This document shows positions 40,746 to 49,842 of a DNA stretch of 64,000 nucleotides, piece by piece; position 1 is the first letter of the stretch, and every line of letters begins with the position of its first letter. Made by a program: the position numbers and the translations under genes. The stretch covers positions 372,001-436,000 of the forward strand of contig CAWFTU010000002.1 in assembly GCA_963818725.1 (NCBI GenBank), in the 5' to 3' direction. The notes beneath the pieces were generated by a model, which saw only the letters and a list, made by a program, of their open reading frames with translations, ran no database searches and was not told the DNA's origin. The stretch comes from DATFDN01 sp963818725. Its GTDB lineage: Bacteria > Pseudomonadota > Alphaproteobacteria > Acetobacterales > Acetobacteraceae.

Positions 40746-41682
40746 CGGCCGGCGGTGCTGGCGCATCGACGGTGTCGATGATCCGGCCCGGCGAGGTCGG
40801 ATCAAGCCTGAACGTCCTGGGCCGTCGCTTGCTCCGCGGGCTTTCCAGCAGCCCGGCTTTCTTCACCGCGCCGTACATGGCCGTCTTGGTCCAGTAGCTG
40901 AGCCCGTAGAGATTGCGGCTGGCCTCGACGCCGAACGTCTCGCGCAGGATGCCATTGGCGCTGTTGACCATGCCCCGGCGGCGAATCTCCTTGGTCTGGT
41001 ACTCCACCGTCATCGAGATGCTGAGCTGGTCCCAGTTCTCTATGCGGTGCGGGCAGTTGAGCGGCCAGGTCGCCATCTGGCCGGCCTCCAGCTCCATGAC
41101 CGTCGCGTACTCGTCGTACCACTTCTCATACTTGATGTTGACTTCGTTATGATAGAGTGTGACCTCTTCCAGAGCCGGCTGGGTCAGGAAAGGTGGGACC
41201 GGCGGATAGACGTACACCCGCTTGCCGCCCGCGATCTGCCACAGGCTTTGGCCGGATGTGTCGAAGTGGTAATAGACCTGCGCCTTGGGCGAGGAGATGA
41301 GGATGCCGTTGATGCGGCGGAAGGTGGCATAGCCCGGAACGCGCTGCTCGATCTCGGCGAAGATGTCATCGAGCAGCGCGCCGTAGCGCCGGTCGATCTC
41401 GTTGACGCGGATCAGGTTGAGCCACATGCGGCCGGCGGTGATGGCGTCGATCACCTGCTCCCCGGACAGCGAACCGATCTCGCCCTCACGCCAAAGCTTC
41501 TCCTCCCCTTGCGCGCCCATGGCGACCAGCATGTAAGCCTTCGGCGGGTAGCTCTCGATCAGCCGAGCCAGGGACTGCCGGCTGAACAGCGGGTGCTCGT
41601 GCAGCGCGTGTGCGAGGCGGAGCGGCTGGTTGCCCCACAGCTCGGAATGCTTGCGTTCCCAGGAAGTGAAGATCGCCGCCAT
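40708..41682 (-). CDS. Cupin/JmjC-like (cupin_8) protein
   Basis: 324 residues starting MAAIFTSWERKHSELWGNQP at 41682; a start 15 bp upstream (41697) is possible. The Fe(II)-type facial triad is suggested by YYHFDTSGQSLWQIAGGKRV (HxD) and the later NCPHRIENWDQLSISMTVEY (His), with YVYPPVPPFL. Such proteins are 2-oxoglutarate dioxygenases or structural relatives; no substrate is known. The stop of the flippase and this ATG share a base (TGATG), indicating coupling. The last about 20 residues (DAPAPPAGRGALSGMRYGS) run into transposase-remnant sequence, so the native C-terminus may be lost. Confidence 0.75.
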   Translation of the reverse strand: MAAIFTSWERKHSELWGNQPLRLAHALHEHPLFSRQSLARLIESYPPKAYMLVAMGAQGEEKLWREGEIGSLSGEQVIDAITAGRMWLNLIRVNEIDRRYGALLDDIFAEIEQRVPGYATFRRINGILISSPKAQVYYHFDTSGQSLWQIAGGKRVYVYPPVPPFLTQPALEEVTLYHNEVNIKYEKWYDEYATVMELEAGQMATWPLNCPHRIENWDQLSISMTVEYQTKEIRRRGMVNSANGILRETFGVEASRNLYGLSYWTKTAMYGAVKKAGLLESPRSKRRPRTFRLDPTSPGRIIDTVDAPAPPAGRGALSGMRYGS

Positions 41683-42933
41683 CAAGAGTGTCTCCACATC
41701 AGCGCCACCACAAGGCTTGTTCCACCAACGTACATCGTCAGTATAGCATATATCGCGCCTGGTTGGCCGAAGAGCGGGATCAAGATCAATCCAGCCGAAA
41801 CCCCGATCACGGCGCTGCTCACCTGCGAGATGTATCCCTGTGTCAGCAACCCGCGCGCCTTGAACGCGCTGCTAATCATGTGATCGACGCCAAGGAACCC
41901 CAGCCCGAAATAGTACCAAGGGTACTTGCCAGGCGTACTCGATGTATTTCCCGCCGTAGAGGAACGAAACCAGAGGTGTCGAAACCATCCATAGGACCGC
42001 CACGGCAAGGCCAACCGCGGCACAATACAGGACGATCATGCCGAGTACCCGCTGAGTCCGCCCTTCGCTGTGCGCGGTGCTGAACAACACCAGCCATGAG
42101 GCGTGCATGGCGTTCAGCGCCTGCACCAAGGGGTTGCCAAGGTTGAGGATCGCGCGGGTTGCGGCCACCGCCTCCAGGCCGACCAGCCGGGCCATGATCA
42201 TCAGGATGCTCTCGAATCGGAGCCATACGCAGAAGGCGGAAACGATTGACCAGCCAGCGTACCGGCGCTGGAACCGGTACAGGTCGAGCAGGCTATACGG
42301 CTCCGTTCCCGACGTGCGCCGGTACAGCAAGCCGAAAATGATGATCGAGCTCAAAAGGCTCCATCCACCCATGATCAGCCACAACTCGGCCCAAAAAATG
42401 TCCCGCTGCCAGTGCAGCAGGAACGCCGTCGCCAGCACGCCGACGAAGTAGAGGGCGCCAATCGCCGCCGAGGTGAAGGCGGACAGGAACACCAGGCAGA
42501 GCCGGCGCGCGGTGAGCAGGATCAGCACCATCGTGCCGCCAATTCCTGCCCCCAGGATGGCCCAGGCCGCATCGGGCACGCGCAAGTACATCGCGAGGCC
42601 GAAGCCGAGCGCGCTAATCGCCGAAACCACGGCAAGCATGCCCGCGTGTACCCGGCCCATGGCGAGGACGTACGATCGACGGTGCTGCTGACCGACTTGC
42701 GCCGACTGGATCAACAGCGGCTCCAGGAACGCCCCATAGTGCAGCACGGTCAGGAACAGAAAACCGCTGAACGAGAGAGAGTAGAGGCCATAGTCCGTCT
42801 CGCTCAGCCAGCGGGCGAAAACGATGTTCGTTATGAAATTGCTTCCGGCGTAGATTGCCTGGTCGACGATGAGCCAGAAGACCCGGATCGCATCGCGCCT
42901 TCGGAGGGCTCGGACGCTTTCCAGGGTCGTCAT
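41682..42933 (-). CDS. MOP-superfamily polysaccharide flippase (Wzx-like), frameshifted
   Basis: Multi-pass membrane protein of about 416 residues starting MTTLESVRALRRRDAIRVFW. About 12 hydrophobic segments are seen (IVFARWLSETDYGLYSLSFS, AAIGALYFVGVLATAFLLHW, IMGGWSLLSSIIIFGLLYR, VLGMIVLYCAAVGLAVAVLW). The frame changes near 41930 (KYIEYAW in one frame, then YPWYYFGLGFLGVDHMISSA and QVSSAVIGVSAGLILIPLFG in the next), ending at 41682. The family flips lipid-linked sugars across the inner membrane. A 1-nt indel explains the break. The 277 bp upstream (42934-43210) hold no gene I can support. Confidence 0.8.
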
Positions 42934-43210
42934 ACAACTATTCCGGGATTTTTCCGCACCCGAACACAGCCGGCAAGGGCCTCGCACCAGCGCATCATCG
43001 AATTCCTTCCGAAGGCGCACCAGATAGGCATTCTCGTATCGTATGTCGAGAGCTACATAGCGCATCGTGGGTGGCTCGGCGGACTGGTCGCGGCAAATTG
43101 CCCGATCGGCCGCGCGCCAGTGCGGCATCCAAGCCGCCGCGCCCGGTGATCCGGACGGCGCTTGCCGGCCGAGGTATCCATTCGTATGTTTTCCCCGTCA
43201 AGGAGGTGTG

Positions 43211-44336
43211 GTGAGCATTCCCCCGCCCAGCGCGATCGATTGCGACGTCCACCCGGCGCTGCCCGGCACACATGTCCTGCTTCCCTACCTGGATGAGTAC
43301 CTGGCGCGAGCATGTGCGGATGCGCGGGCTGGACCGGGACAATTACGACCTGGGCGCCTATCCGCCGAATGCGGCGCTTTCTGGGCGGCCCGAGTGGCGG
43401 TGGGATGGCAAGCGGCCCGGCAGCGATCCCACCCTGCTGCGCGCCCAGGCACTGGACGCCTTTGGCAGCCGCTTCGCGATCTGCAACGTGCTGCATGGCG
43501 CCCAGGCGGTGTTCAGCGAGGATCTCTCGGCCGCGTTCTGCCGCGCCATCAACAAATGGATCGCGGCGGAATGGCTGGATGCCGATCCGCGCCTGCGCGC
43601 CTCTATCGTGGTGCCGGTCCACAGCCCCGAACTGGCCGCGCAGGAAATCGAGCGCTGCGCCGATGACCGGCGCTTCGTGCAGGTGCTGCTGCTGGCGATG
43701 CAGGAGCTGCCGCTGGGGCGGCGGCAGAACTGGCCGATCTATCGTGCCGCCGAGCGGTTGGGCTTGCCGGTGGGCATCCACGCCGGATCGACCATGCGCC
43801 ATCCCACGACCTCGATCGGCTGGCCGAGCTACCTGCTCGAGGACTACGTGGTCCAGTCGCAGGGCCTTGCCGCCGCGCTGAACAGCCTGATCGTCGAGGG
43901 CGTGTTCGTGGAGTTTCCCCGCCTCAAGGTGGTGCTGATCGAATCCGGTGTGACCTGGCTGCCGGCCTGGATCTGGCGGGCCAACAAGACCTGGCGCGGC
44001 GTGCGGGCCGAGGTGCCGTGGCTGAAACGTCCGCCCGCCGAGTATCTGCGCGAGCATGTGCGTCTGACGATCCAGCCCTTCGACGCCCCGCCCGAACCGG
44101 CGCAGCTCGAGCGGATACTGGAGGAGATCGGCTCGGAGGACATGCTGCTGTTCGCGACCGATTACCCGCACTGGCACTTCGAGGGGAAGGATGCGCTGCC
44201 CGACGGGCTGCCGGCGGGACTGGCGCGGAAGATTTCGATTGATAACCCGATGAGCACCTATCCGCGTCTCGACCTCTCCCCCAACCCTCTCCCGCAAGGG
44301 GAAGGGGCAGGGGATAAAAGCAAGGAGCGCGTATGA
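43211..44336 (+). CDS. Amidohydrolase (PF04909-type metal-dependent hydrolase), frameshifted
   Basis: TIM-barrel amidohydrolase of about 374 residues. The GTG start at 43211 has AGGAGG 5 bp upstream. The N-terminus SIPPPSAIDCDVHPALPGTH lies in one frame; from about 43298 the rest is in another (WREHVRMRGLDRDNYDLGAY). Metal-site motifs seen are DCDVHP, GLPVGIHAGSTMRHPT and LFATDYPHWHFEG. The family includes decarboxylases and hydrolases of cyclic substrates. The last about 22 codons pass through a dispersed palindromic repeat (reading SPNPLPQGEG), so the natural stop may have been lost. It is paired with a homologous gene at 44333. Confidence 0.85.
44272..44313. repeat. Dispersed CCTCTCCC/GGGAGAGG palindrome, copy 1
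   Basis: CCCTCTCCCGCAAGGGGAAG lies at the end of the first amidohydrolase gene and before the ATG of the second. It is a hairpin of the same family as the copies at 48265, 54654 and 61646. The last codons of the upstream gene read through it. Confidence 0.7.
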
Positions 44337-45451
44337 TGACCGTAACGGTCCTGGAGCGCAACGCCGATCTCGGCACTCAGACCCTGCTCGGCTATGTCGA
44401 TTGCGACGTGCATCTCTACCCGAGGAATGGCGGCGCGGATTTCGACCCGTTCCTCTCCGAGCGCTGGCGCCAGCATCGCCGAACGATTGGCGGGCGGGCG
44501 CGGCAGGCGTTGAGCGGCACCGCTCAGTATCCGCGCATGTCGCCCGAGGTGGGAATGCGGGTGGACGCCTGGCCGCCAGGGGGCGGGATTCCGGGCTCGG
44601 ATCTTGATTTCGTTCGGGCGCAACTGCTCGACGCGTTCGGGGCGGCGTACGGGATGGTCCTGCCGCTGGTCGGGCGCTGCTCGGACGAGCGGAATTTGGA
44701 GTTCGCCGCGGCGATGAGCGGCGCGGTGAACGAGTGGCAGGTGGCCGCTTGGTGCGACCGGGAGCCGCGCCTGAAGGCGGCGGTGCAGATCCCGCTTGAG
44801 TACCAAGAGGCGGCGGTCGCCGAGATCGAGCGCCGCGCCGGGGATCGGCGCTTCGCGCAGGTGCAGATCCCGCCACGCGGCCTGGAGCCGCTGGGACGGC
44901 GCCGCTATCGGCCGGTCCTGGAGGCGTGCGCCGCCAACGGATTCCCGATCGCGCTGCACCTGGGCGGCACCAGCGGCCATCCCTCCACAGGAGGCGGGTG
45001 GCCGTCCTTCTACCACGAGGAGCACCATAGCTACGTGCAAAGCATGGAGGCGCTGGTCACGAGCCTGGTGGTGGAAGGCGTGTTCGAGCGTATCCCCAAG
45101 CTACGGGTGGTTTTGGTGGAGGGCGGCTTCGCTTGGCTGCCGGCGCTGAGCTGGCGCCTCGACAAGCATTTCCGCCGGTTGCGCGACGAGGTGCCGCACC
45201 TGAAGCGCCTGCCGTCCGAATACATCCGCGAGCATGTGTGGGTCACGACACAGCCCATTGAGGAGCCGGAACGGCCGGCCGACCTGCTGGCGACGATCGA
45301 GTGGATCGGGTGGGACCGGGTCATGTTCTCGACCGACTATCCGCACTGGGACCAGGACGACCCGCGCCACGCGTTCAAGGTACAGTTGCCCGAGCAGGGA
45401 CGCCAGCGCATCTTCCGTGACAATGCCGTGGCGTTCTACGGGCTGGGATGA
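44333..45451 (+). CDS. Amidohydrolase (PF04909-type), second copy
   Basis: 372 residues, intact. It opens MMTVTVLERNADLGTQTLLG, with metal motif YVDCDVHLYPRNGG, IALHLGGTSGHPS and the closing VMFSTDYPHWDQDDPRHAFK. Layout and motifs match the preceding amidohydrolase, so the pair looks like paralogues acting together. The start overlaps the end of the first gene by 4 bp (ATGA), and the Rieske gene overlaps its stop by 4 bp, indicating a coupled operon. The substrate is unknown. Confidence 0.9.
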   Translation: MMTVTVLERNADLGTQTLLGYVDCDVHLYPRNGGADFDPFLSERWRQHRRTIGGRARQALSGTAQYPRMSPEVGMRVDAWPPGGGIPGSDLDFVRAQLLDAFGAAYGMVLPLVGRCSDERNLEFAAAMSGAVNEWQVAAWCDREPRLKAAVQIPLEYQEAAVAEIERRAGDRRFAQVQIPPRGLEPLGRRRYRPVLEACAANGFPIALHLGGTSGHPSTGGGWPSFYHEEHHSYVQSMEALVTSLVVEGVFERIPKLRVVLVEGGFAWLPALSWRLDKHFRRLRDEVPHLKRLPSEYIREHVWVTTQPIEEPERPADLLATIEWIGWDRVMFSTDYPHWDQDDPRHAFKVQLPEQGRQRIFRDNAVAFYGLG

Positions 45452-45861
45452 GCCGCCACGTCGTCGCCGTCGTCGGGGACATCGCGCCGGGCACCTGCAA
45501 GATCGTCACCGTGAAAGGCCGCGAGATCGGGGTCTTCCTCGTCAACGGCGCGTATTTCGCGTTGATCAACCGCTGTCCGCACGAGGGCGCGGCGCTGTGC
45601 CGCGGGCGGCTGTTCGCGGCCATGGAGGCCGACCGGCCGGGCCAGTACCGGCTGACGCGCCATGGCGAGATGCTGCGCTGCCCCTGGCACGGCTGGGAGT
45701 TCGACATCCGCACCGGCCAGTCCTGGTGCGAGCCCGACGGCGTGAAGGCGCGCACCTACAATGTCAGCGTGGAGCCCGGCGAGGCGCTCGCGAAGGGGCC
45801 GTTCGTGGCCGAAACGGTCCCGGTCTCGGTCGAACACGACTATGTCGTTGTCGACGTGTGA
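45448..45861 (+). CDS. Rieske [2Fe-2S] ferredoxin-like protein
   Basis: 137 residues. The Rieske cluster ligands are in NRCPHEGAALCRGRL (Cys-x-His) and LRCPWHGWEFDIRTG (Cys-x2-His). It starts MSRHVVAVVGDIAPGTCKIV, overlapping the amidohydrolase stop. Stand-alone Rieske proteins of this size pass electrons to oxygenases or other redox enzymes. Coupling to two amidohydrolases suggests one catabolic pathway. It ends at 45861, and 72 bp separate it from the GFA gene. Confidence 0.92.
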   Translation: MSRHVVAVVGDIAPGTCKIVTVKGREIGVFLVNGAYFALINRCPHEGAALCRGRLFAAMEADRPGQYRLTRHGEMLRCPWHGWEFDIRTGQSWCEPDGVKARTYNVSVEPGEALAKGPFVAETVPVSVEHDYVVVDV

Positions 45862-45933
45862 AGGGCGCCTGATTTGCGTCTCGGGGGGCCGCCCGATACG
45901 ATCCGCGAAGTCAGTGCATGAGGGAGGCTCGTA

Positions 45934-46362
45934 ATGGCAAACTCTTACTCCGGCGCCTGCTTTTGCGGGACTGTCGCGCTTGAGGTCCGGGGCGAGCCGG
46001 AGGCCATGGGCTACTGCCATTGCACCTCCTGCCGGTCCTGGTCGGCCTCGCCCGTGAACGCCTTCTCGCTGTGGAAGCCAGAGAGCGTGACGGTGACGAA
46101 AGGGGAAGATCAGATCGGAACCTACGCCAAGACGGAGACGAGCCACCGCCAATTCTGCCGGCAGTGCGGCGGCCATGTCATGACGCGGCATCCGACCTTC
46201 GGGATGGTGGACGTGTTCGCCGCCATGATCCCGGATTTTCCGTTCAAGCCGGCGTTGCATGTGAACTACGGCGAGAAGGTGCTGGCGATTCACGACGGCC
46301 TGCCGAAGTTCCGCGATTTCCCGGAGCCGTTCGGCGGTTCGGGCGAAACGCTGCCGGAGTAG
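45934..46362 (+). CDS. GFA-family zinc protein
   Basis: 142 residues with the GFA zinc ligands: YSGACFCGTVALEV, MGYCHCTSCRSWSASPVNAF and RQFCRQCGGHVMTRHP. The family was named for glutathione-dependent formaldehyde activation, but most members are uncharacterised. It is preceded by GGGAGG near 45924 and followed after 4 bp by the CMD gene. It is full-length, unlike the remnant near 11950. Confidence 0.88.
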   Translation: MANSYSGACFCGTVALEVRGEPEAMGYCHCTSCRSWSASPVNAFSLWKPESVTVTKGEDQIGTYAKTETSHRQFCRQCGGHVMTRHPTFGMVDVFAAMIPDFPFKPALHVNYGEKVLAIHDGLPKFRDFPEPFGGSGETLPE

Positions 46363-46366
46363 CGCC

Positions 46367-46768
46367 ATGAGTGAAACCAGCCGCGTGGAGCAAGGCCGCG
46401 CGATACGGCGCCGCCTGATGGGCGAGGCCTATTCCGAGCGCATCGACAAGACGGTGTACGACGACCCGATCATGCGGAAGTTTGGGGAGATCGCGGTCGA
46501 GAACGTGTTCGGCGGGCTGTGGACACGTCCCGGCTTGGATTTGAAAACCCGGACGCTGGTCTGCGTGGTCTCCGACACCGTCATGGGCCGGGAAGCGGAG
46601 CTGGCGATCCACCTGCGCATGGCACGCCGTCAGGGCTGGAGCGAGGACGAGCTGGTGGAAGCCTTGCTCCACCTCTCCGGCTATTGCGGCCTGCCGCTGG
46701 TGCGCGAGGCGCTGATCGTCGCGCGCAAGGTGTTCGGAGAGATACGCGCGGAGGGGGAACTGCCGTAG
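46367..46768 (+). CDS. Carboxymuconolactone decarboxylase family protein
   Basis: 133 residues. It contains the CMD-domain helices (MRKFGEIAVENVFGGLWTRP, LKTRTLVCVVSDTVMGREAE, LAIHLRMARRQGWSEDELVE, ALLHLSGYCGLPLVREAL). Family members are decarboxylases in protocatechuate breakdown or AhpD-like peroxidases; this one has no CxxC motif, so a decarboxylase or lactonase-type role is more likely. The short spacing to the GFA gene suggests co-transcription. Confidence 0.85.
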   Translation: MSETSRVEQGRAIRRRLMGEAYSERIDKTVYDDPIMRKFGEIAVENVFGGLWTRPGLDLKTRTLVCVVSDTVMGREAELAIHLRMARRQGWSEDELVEALLHLSGYCGLPLVREALIVARKVFGEIRAEGELP

Positions 46769-46824
46769 CGCGTCATTGTTCCGACCCCTCCGCCAGAAGA
46801 GGGGTGGGCGCACGGTAGGCCAGT

Positions 46825-48197
46825 TCAGGGTCCCTTGGCCGCCGAGAGCGCCATCATGGCTCCGACATTCGGGAGGCTGTCCAGCCGCTCGACCAAGGCC
46901 CCGAGGTCGCGGGCGCGCGGTCCGATGACCGGCTCGGCAAGCGCCGTGAACTTCGCCCCGATGCGGCGACCCTGCCCGGCGATGTCGGCGGCGGGCTTGC
47001 CGGAATCGTGGCTTGCCACGAGCACGGTTCCATCGGCGAGGGTGACGCGCAGATCGGCCATCGTGTGCGCGCCGCTCGGCATGAAGTCGATCTCCACCTT
47101 GTCGCGCAGCGCAATCAGGCGCGGGTTGGCAGCGGTCTCGTCGGAGTAGCTGGCGAGCGCGCCGGTTTCGATCCCGGCGAGCGCCATCGCGGTGGTCAGG
47201 CTCAGGCTGAACTTCGCTTCCAGCCCGGTGCGGGGGGCAAGGATGTTGCAGACGCGGTCGCAGGCCTCGTTCATCGTCAGGTGGATGCGCGCGATACCGT
47301 CAGGGCTGAGCTGGTGGCGTTCGCGCAGGCGCCGCGTGGCCTCGATCGGAGCTTGTGTCAGGTAACAGGCGGCATGGTACTTGAACAGGTTGTCGCGGAT
47401 GAAAAATCCGTTCGGCGGCTCGGCGAGGGCGCGCGTGGGGTGGAAGTCGGGGCTGTGGGTACGGGCGAAGCCCTGGGTGCATTCGATGGCATCGGTCCGG
47501 CTGGTGAAGCCGCGCCCGGCGAGGCGGGCGGCGCGCAGGCCGGTTGCGGACGCCTCGCCCGCGTGCAGCGGCTTGCACATCGTGCCAAACATCGATTTCA
47601 GCCCGGCCGCTTGCGTCGCGGCGATACCGATCGCTGTCGCGAACCGTTCGGGGTCCAGCCGCATCAGGTGCGCGCAGGCGGCCGCGGCGCCGAGGCAGCC
47701 CACAGTCGCGGTCGCGTGGAAGCCGAGCCCGTCGTAGTGACCAGGCGCGATCATGCGGCCCACGCGGCAGGCGAGTTCATAGCCCGCGACGAAGGCGGTG
47801 ATCACGTCCGCTCCCGAGGACCCGCCCGCTTCGGCGAGCGCGAGCAGGCCGGGCAGAATGGCGGCCGAGGGGTGGCCGGGCATGGCCATGTTCACGTCGT
47901 CGAAGTCGAGCGCGTGGCCCGCCGCGCCGTTGACCAGCGCCGCCGCGGGCGCAGGAAGGCGTAGGTCATGACCGATGACGGTGGCCGATGGCGTGCCGCC
48001 ATCCTCGGCGAGATCGGCGAGCAGCAGGCGGGTCAGCGCCTCATGGCGCCGGCCAGGGCGCAGCCGAGCGTGTCCAGGACGCATTGGCGCGCGAGGGCGC
48101 GAACGTCCTCGGGGAGCGCGTCATGCTGGATCGCGCGCGCCTGGGCCACGAGGGCCGCGGTGAGGGGCTGGTTTTGCAAATCGGATAGAGCGTCCAT
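46825..48197 (-). CDS. MmgE/PrpD family protein (2-methylcitrate dehydratase-like), frameshifted
   Basis: About 457 residues. The N-terminus (MDALSDLQNQPLTAALVAQA, RQCVLDTLGCALAGAM) is in one frame to about 48045. The rest continues in another: HEALTRLLLADLAEDGGTPS, GHALDFDDVNMAMPGHPSAA, GFHATATVGCLGAAAACAHL. The family includes 2-methylcitrate dehydratase and cis-aconitate decarboxylase. A 1-nt indel explains the break. It shares the minus strand with the enoyl-CoA hydratase gene 95 bp downstream of that gene's stop. Confidence 0.85.
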
Positions 48198-48264
48198 GCG
48201 GTTCGTCTCCTCTGTCCGTCCCTGTGACGGAGGGGCACGGGTTTTGCTCGACCGCTCACCCCGG

Positions 48265-48286
48265 CCCTCTCCCGCAAGGGAGAGGG
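48265..48286. repeat. Dispersed palindrome, copy 2 (GNRA-loop hairpin)
   Basis: CCCTCTCCC (48265-48273), loop GCAA, GGGAGAGGG (48278-48286): a perfect 9-bp stem with a GNRA-type tetraloop. It lies between the stop of the enoyl-CoA hydratase gene and the start of the PrpD gene, preceded by CTCACCCCGG as in copy 3. Confidence 0.75.
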
Positions 48287-48292
48287 AGCCTT

Positions 48293-49087
48293 TCACCGTC
48301 CCTGGAAGTTCGGCTTGCGCTTCTCGTTGAAGGCGCGGATGCCCTCGCGGCGGTCCTCGGTCGGGACCATGCGGTTATACGCCTCGATCTCGAACATCAT
48401 GGCGCTGCGCAAGTCCATGTTCAGGCCCTGGTTGACCGATTGCTTGATCTGGCGCGTCGAGATGGGCGCGTTGGCGCTGATCGTGGCGGCGGTCTCCAGC
48501 GTTTCGACCAGCAACGTGTCGGACTTGCAAACGCGGTTGACCATGCCCCATGCGTGGGCCTGCTCCACGGTGAAGGGTTTGCCGGTCAGCATGATCTCCT
48601 TGGCCCGCCGCGCGCCCACCGCGCGGGGCAGGTTTTGCGTGCCGCCCGCACCGGGCATGATGCCGAGCGTCACCTCGGTCAGCGCGAAGCGCGCGGTCTC
48701 GGCGGCGTAGATGAAGTCGCAGCAGAGCGCGATCTCCAGCCCGCCGGCATAGGCGGCGCCATTGACGGCCGCGATCACCGGCACGGGGCAATCGATGATG
48801 GCGCGGATCGCGCGCTCGAAGATCAGGTGCTGGTCCTGCCACTGCGCATCAGTCATGCCGTTGCGCTCCTTCAGGTCGCCCCCGGCGCAAAAGGCGCGTG
48901 ACCCGGTGCCGGTCAGCACGATGCAGCGCTGCTTGCCGGGGGCGGCGTTGAAGCCGTCGAACGCGGCAAGCAGGTCGAGCCCCATCTGCGTGTTCATGGC
49001 GTTGGCCGCATCCGGGCGGTTCAGCGTGACCAGCACGGTATGCGGTTGCGGATGCCCGATGCGCAGCGTCTCGAGGCTCTCGGTCAT
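48293..49087 (-). CDS. Enoyl-CoA hydratase/isomerase family protein
   Basis: 264-residue crotonase-fold enzyme starting MTESLETLRIGHPQPHTVLV. The oxyanion-hole stretches are RAFCAGGDLKERNGMTD and AAVNGAAYAGGLEIALCCDF. One catalytic Glu is in FALTEVTLGIMPGAGGTQNL. Such enzymes hydrate enoyl-CoA or carry out related reactions. A palindromic GCAA-loop hairpin follows its stop. With the PrpD gene it may form a CoA-dependent catabolic pair, but the substrate is not readable. Confidence 0.9.
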   Translation of the reverse strand: MTESLETLRIGHPQPHTVLVTLNRPDAANAMNTQMGLDLLAAFDGFNAAPGKQRCIVLTGTGSRAFCAGGDLKERNGMTDAQWQDQHLIFERAIRAIIDCPVPVIAAVNGAAYAGGLEIALCCDFIYAAETARFALTEVTLGIMPGAGGTQNLPRAVGARRAKEIMLTGKPFTVEQAHAWGMVNRVCKSDTLLVETLETAATISANAPISTRQIKQSVNQGLNMDLRSAMMFEIEAYNRMVPTEDRREGIRAFNEKRKPNFQGR

Positions 49088-49155
49088 GGGTCACTCCCCT
49101 GCTCGCTCCAAATCAAGCAGGTCGGAGCGCCGGCGTCACGCGCCCGGCGAGCCGG

Positions 49156-49708
49156 CTACTTCACCGGGATCATCAGGTGCTCGTACGGCGTTCCCGGCCA
49201 CATCACGTAGGGCTTGGTGGGATCGGGCTGGCCTGTCCTGGGATAGCCCTGCATGGCCTTGGCGCCGGCCCCGACAATCATCACGTGCGAGCCGGTCTGG
49301 ATCCAGTGGTTATCCGGTTTCGGCCCTTTCGCATCGGGATCGGTGTTGCTGGCTCCTGTATCGCCGGCCAGCATGTAAATGAAGCCAGTCTTATCGGGGG
49401 GGCGGAGCATGGCTCACCAAAGCATGGGCCCATTCCACCGCGTTCGGGTCCATGCACATCGGAGCCGTTCCGGGTTCACCCTCATTCACTATCATGCAGG
49501 TAAACTCGTTGGTTCCTTTCTTCACTGTCCGCATTTCGCCCTTGTGCATCCGGATGATCGTAGCCTGTTCCCCGACCTGCTGCGGTGCCGCTTTCAGCAC
49601 TTGCTGCATGTAGTCCTGGTCGGACGCCGGGGCCGGTTGGGATTGCTGCGCATGAGCAATGCCCGACAAGAAGATTGTCGCGCCGATCGTGGCGAGAACG
49701 ATTCGCAT
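49156..49708 (-). CDS. Secreted protein of unknown function (frameshift in a 7-C run)
   Basis: About 184 residues. The start has a Sec signal peptide (MRIVLATIGATIFLSGIAHA, cleavage after AHA). The mature part reads IIRMHKGEMRTVKKGTNEFT, MCMDPNAVEWAHALVSH in the first frame. It continues after a run of seven C (about 49395-49402 on the plus strand as G) in another frame: DKTGFIYMLAGDTGASNTDP, THVMI-like GSHVMIVGAGAKAMQ and the end HLMIPVK. A homopolymer indel explains the shift. I do not recognise the family. Confidence 0.75.
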
Positions 49709-49842
49709 GACTTTCCTCCATCATCGCGACCTTTGTTTGGTCGCGTATGAAACACTACGCCGACGAGGACCGGAAAGCGAGCCCCCTTCTTGTTTCTGAA
49801 ATTGTTTGACACCCTGGCTTGCTCTCGGTTTTTGTTACCACT

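Noticed and set aside
42934..43210. Extension of the flippase frame or an extra gene upstream of it
   Set aside because: The reading MRYVALDIRYENAYLVRLRK looks protein-like, but no family or ribosome site supports it and it runs into the flippase frame without a stop.
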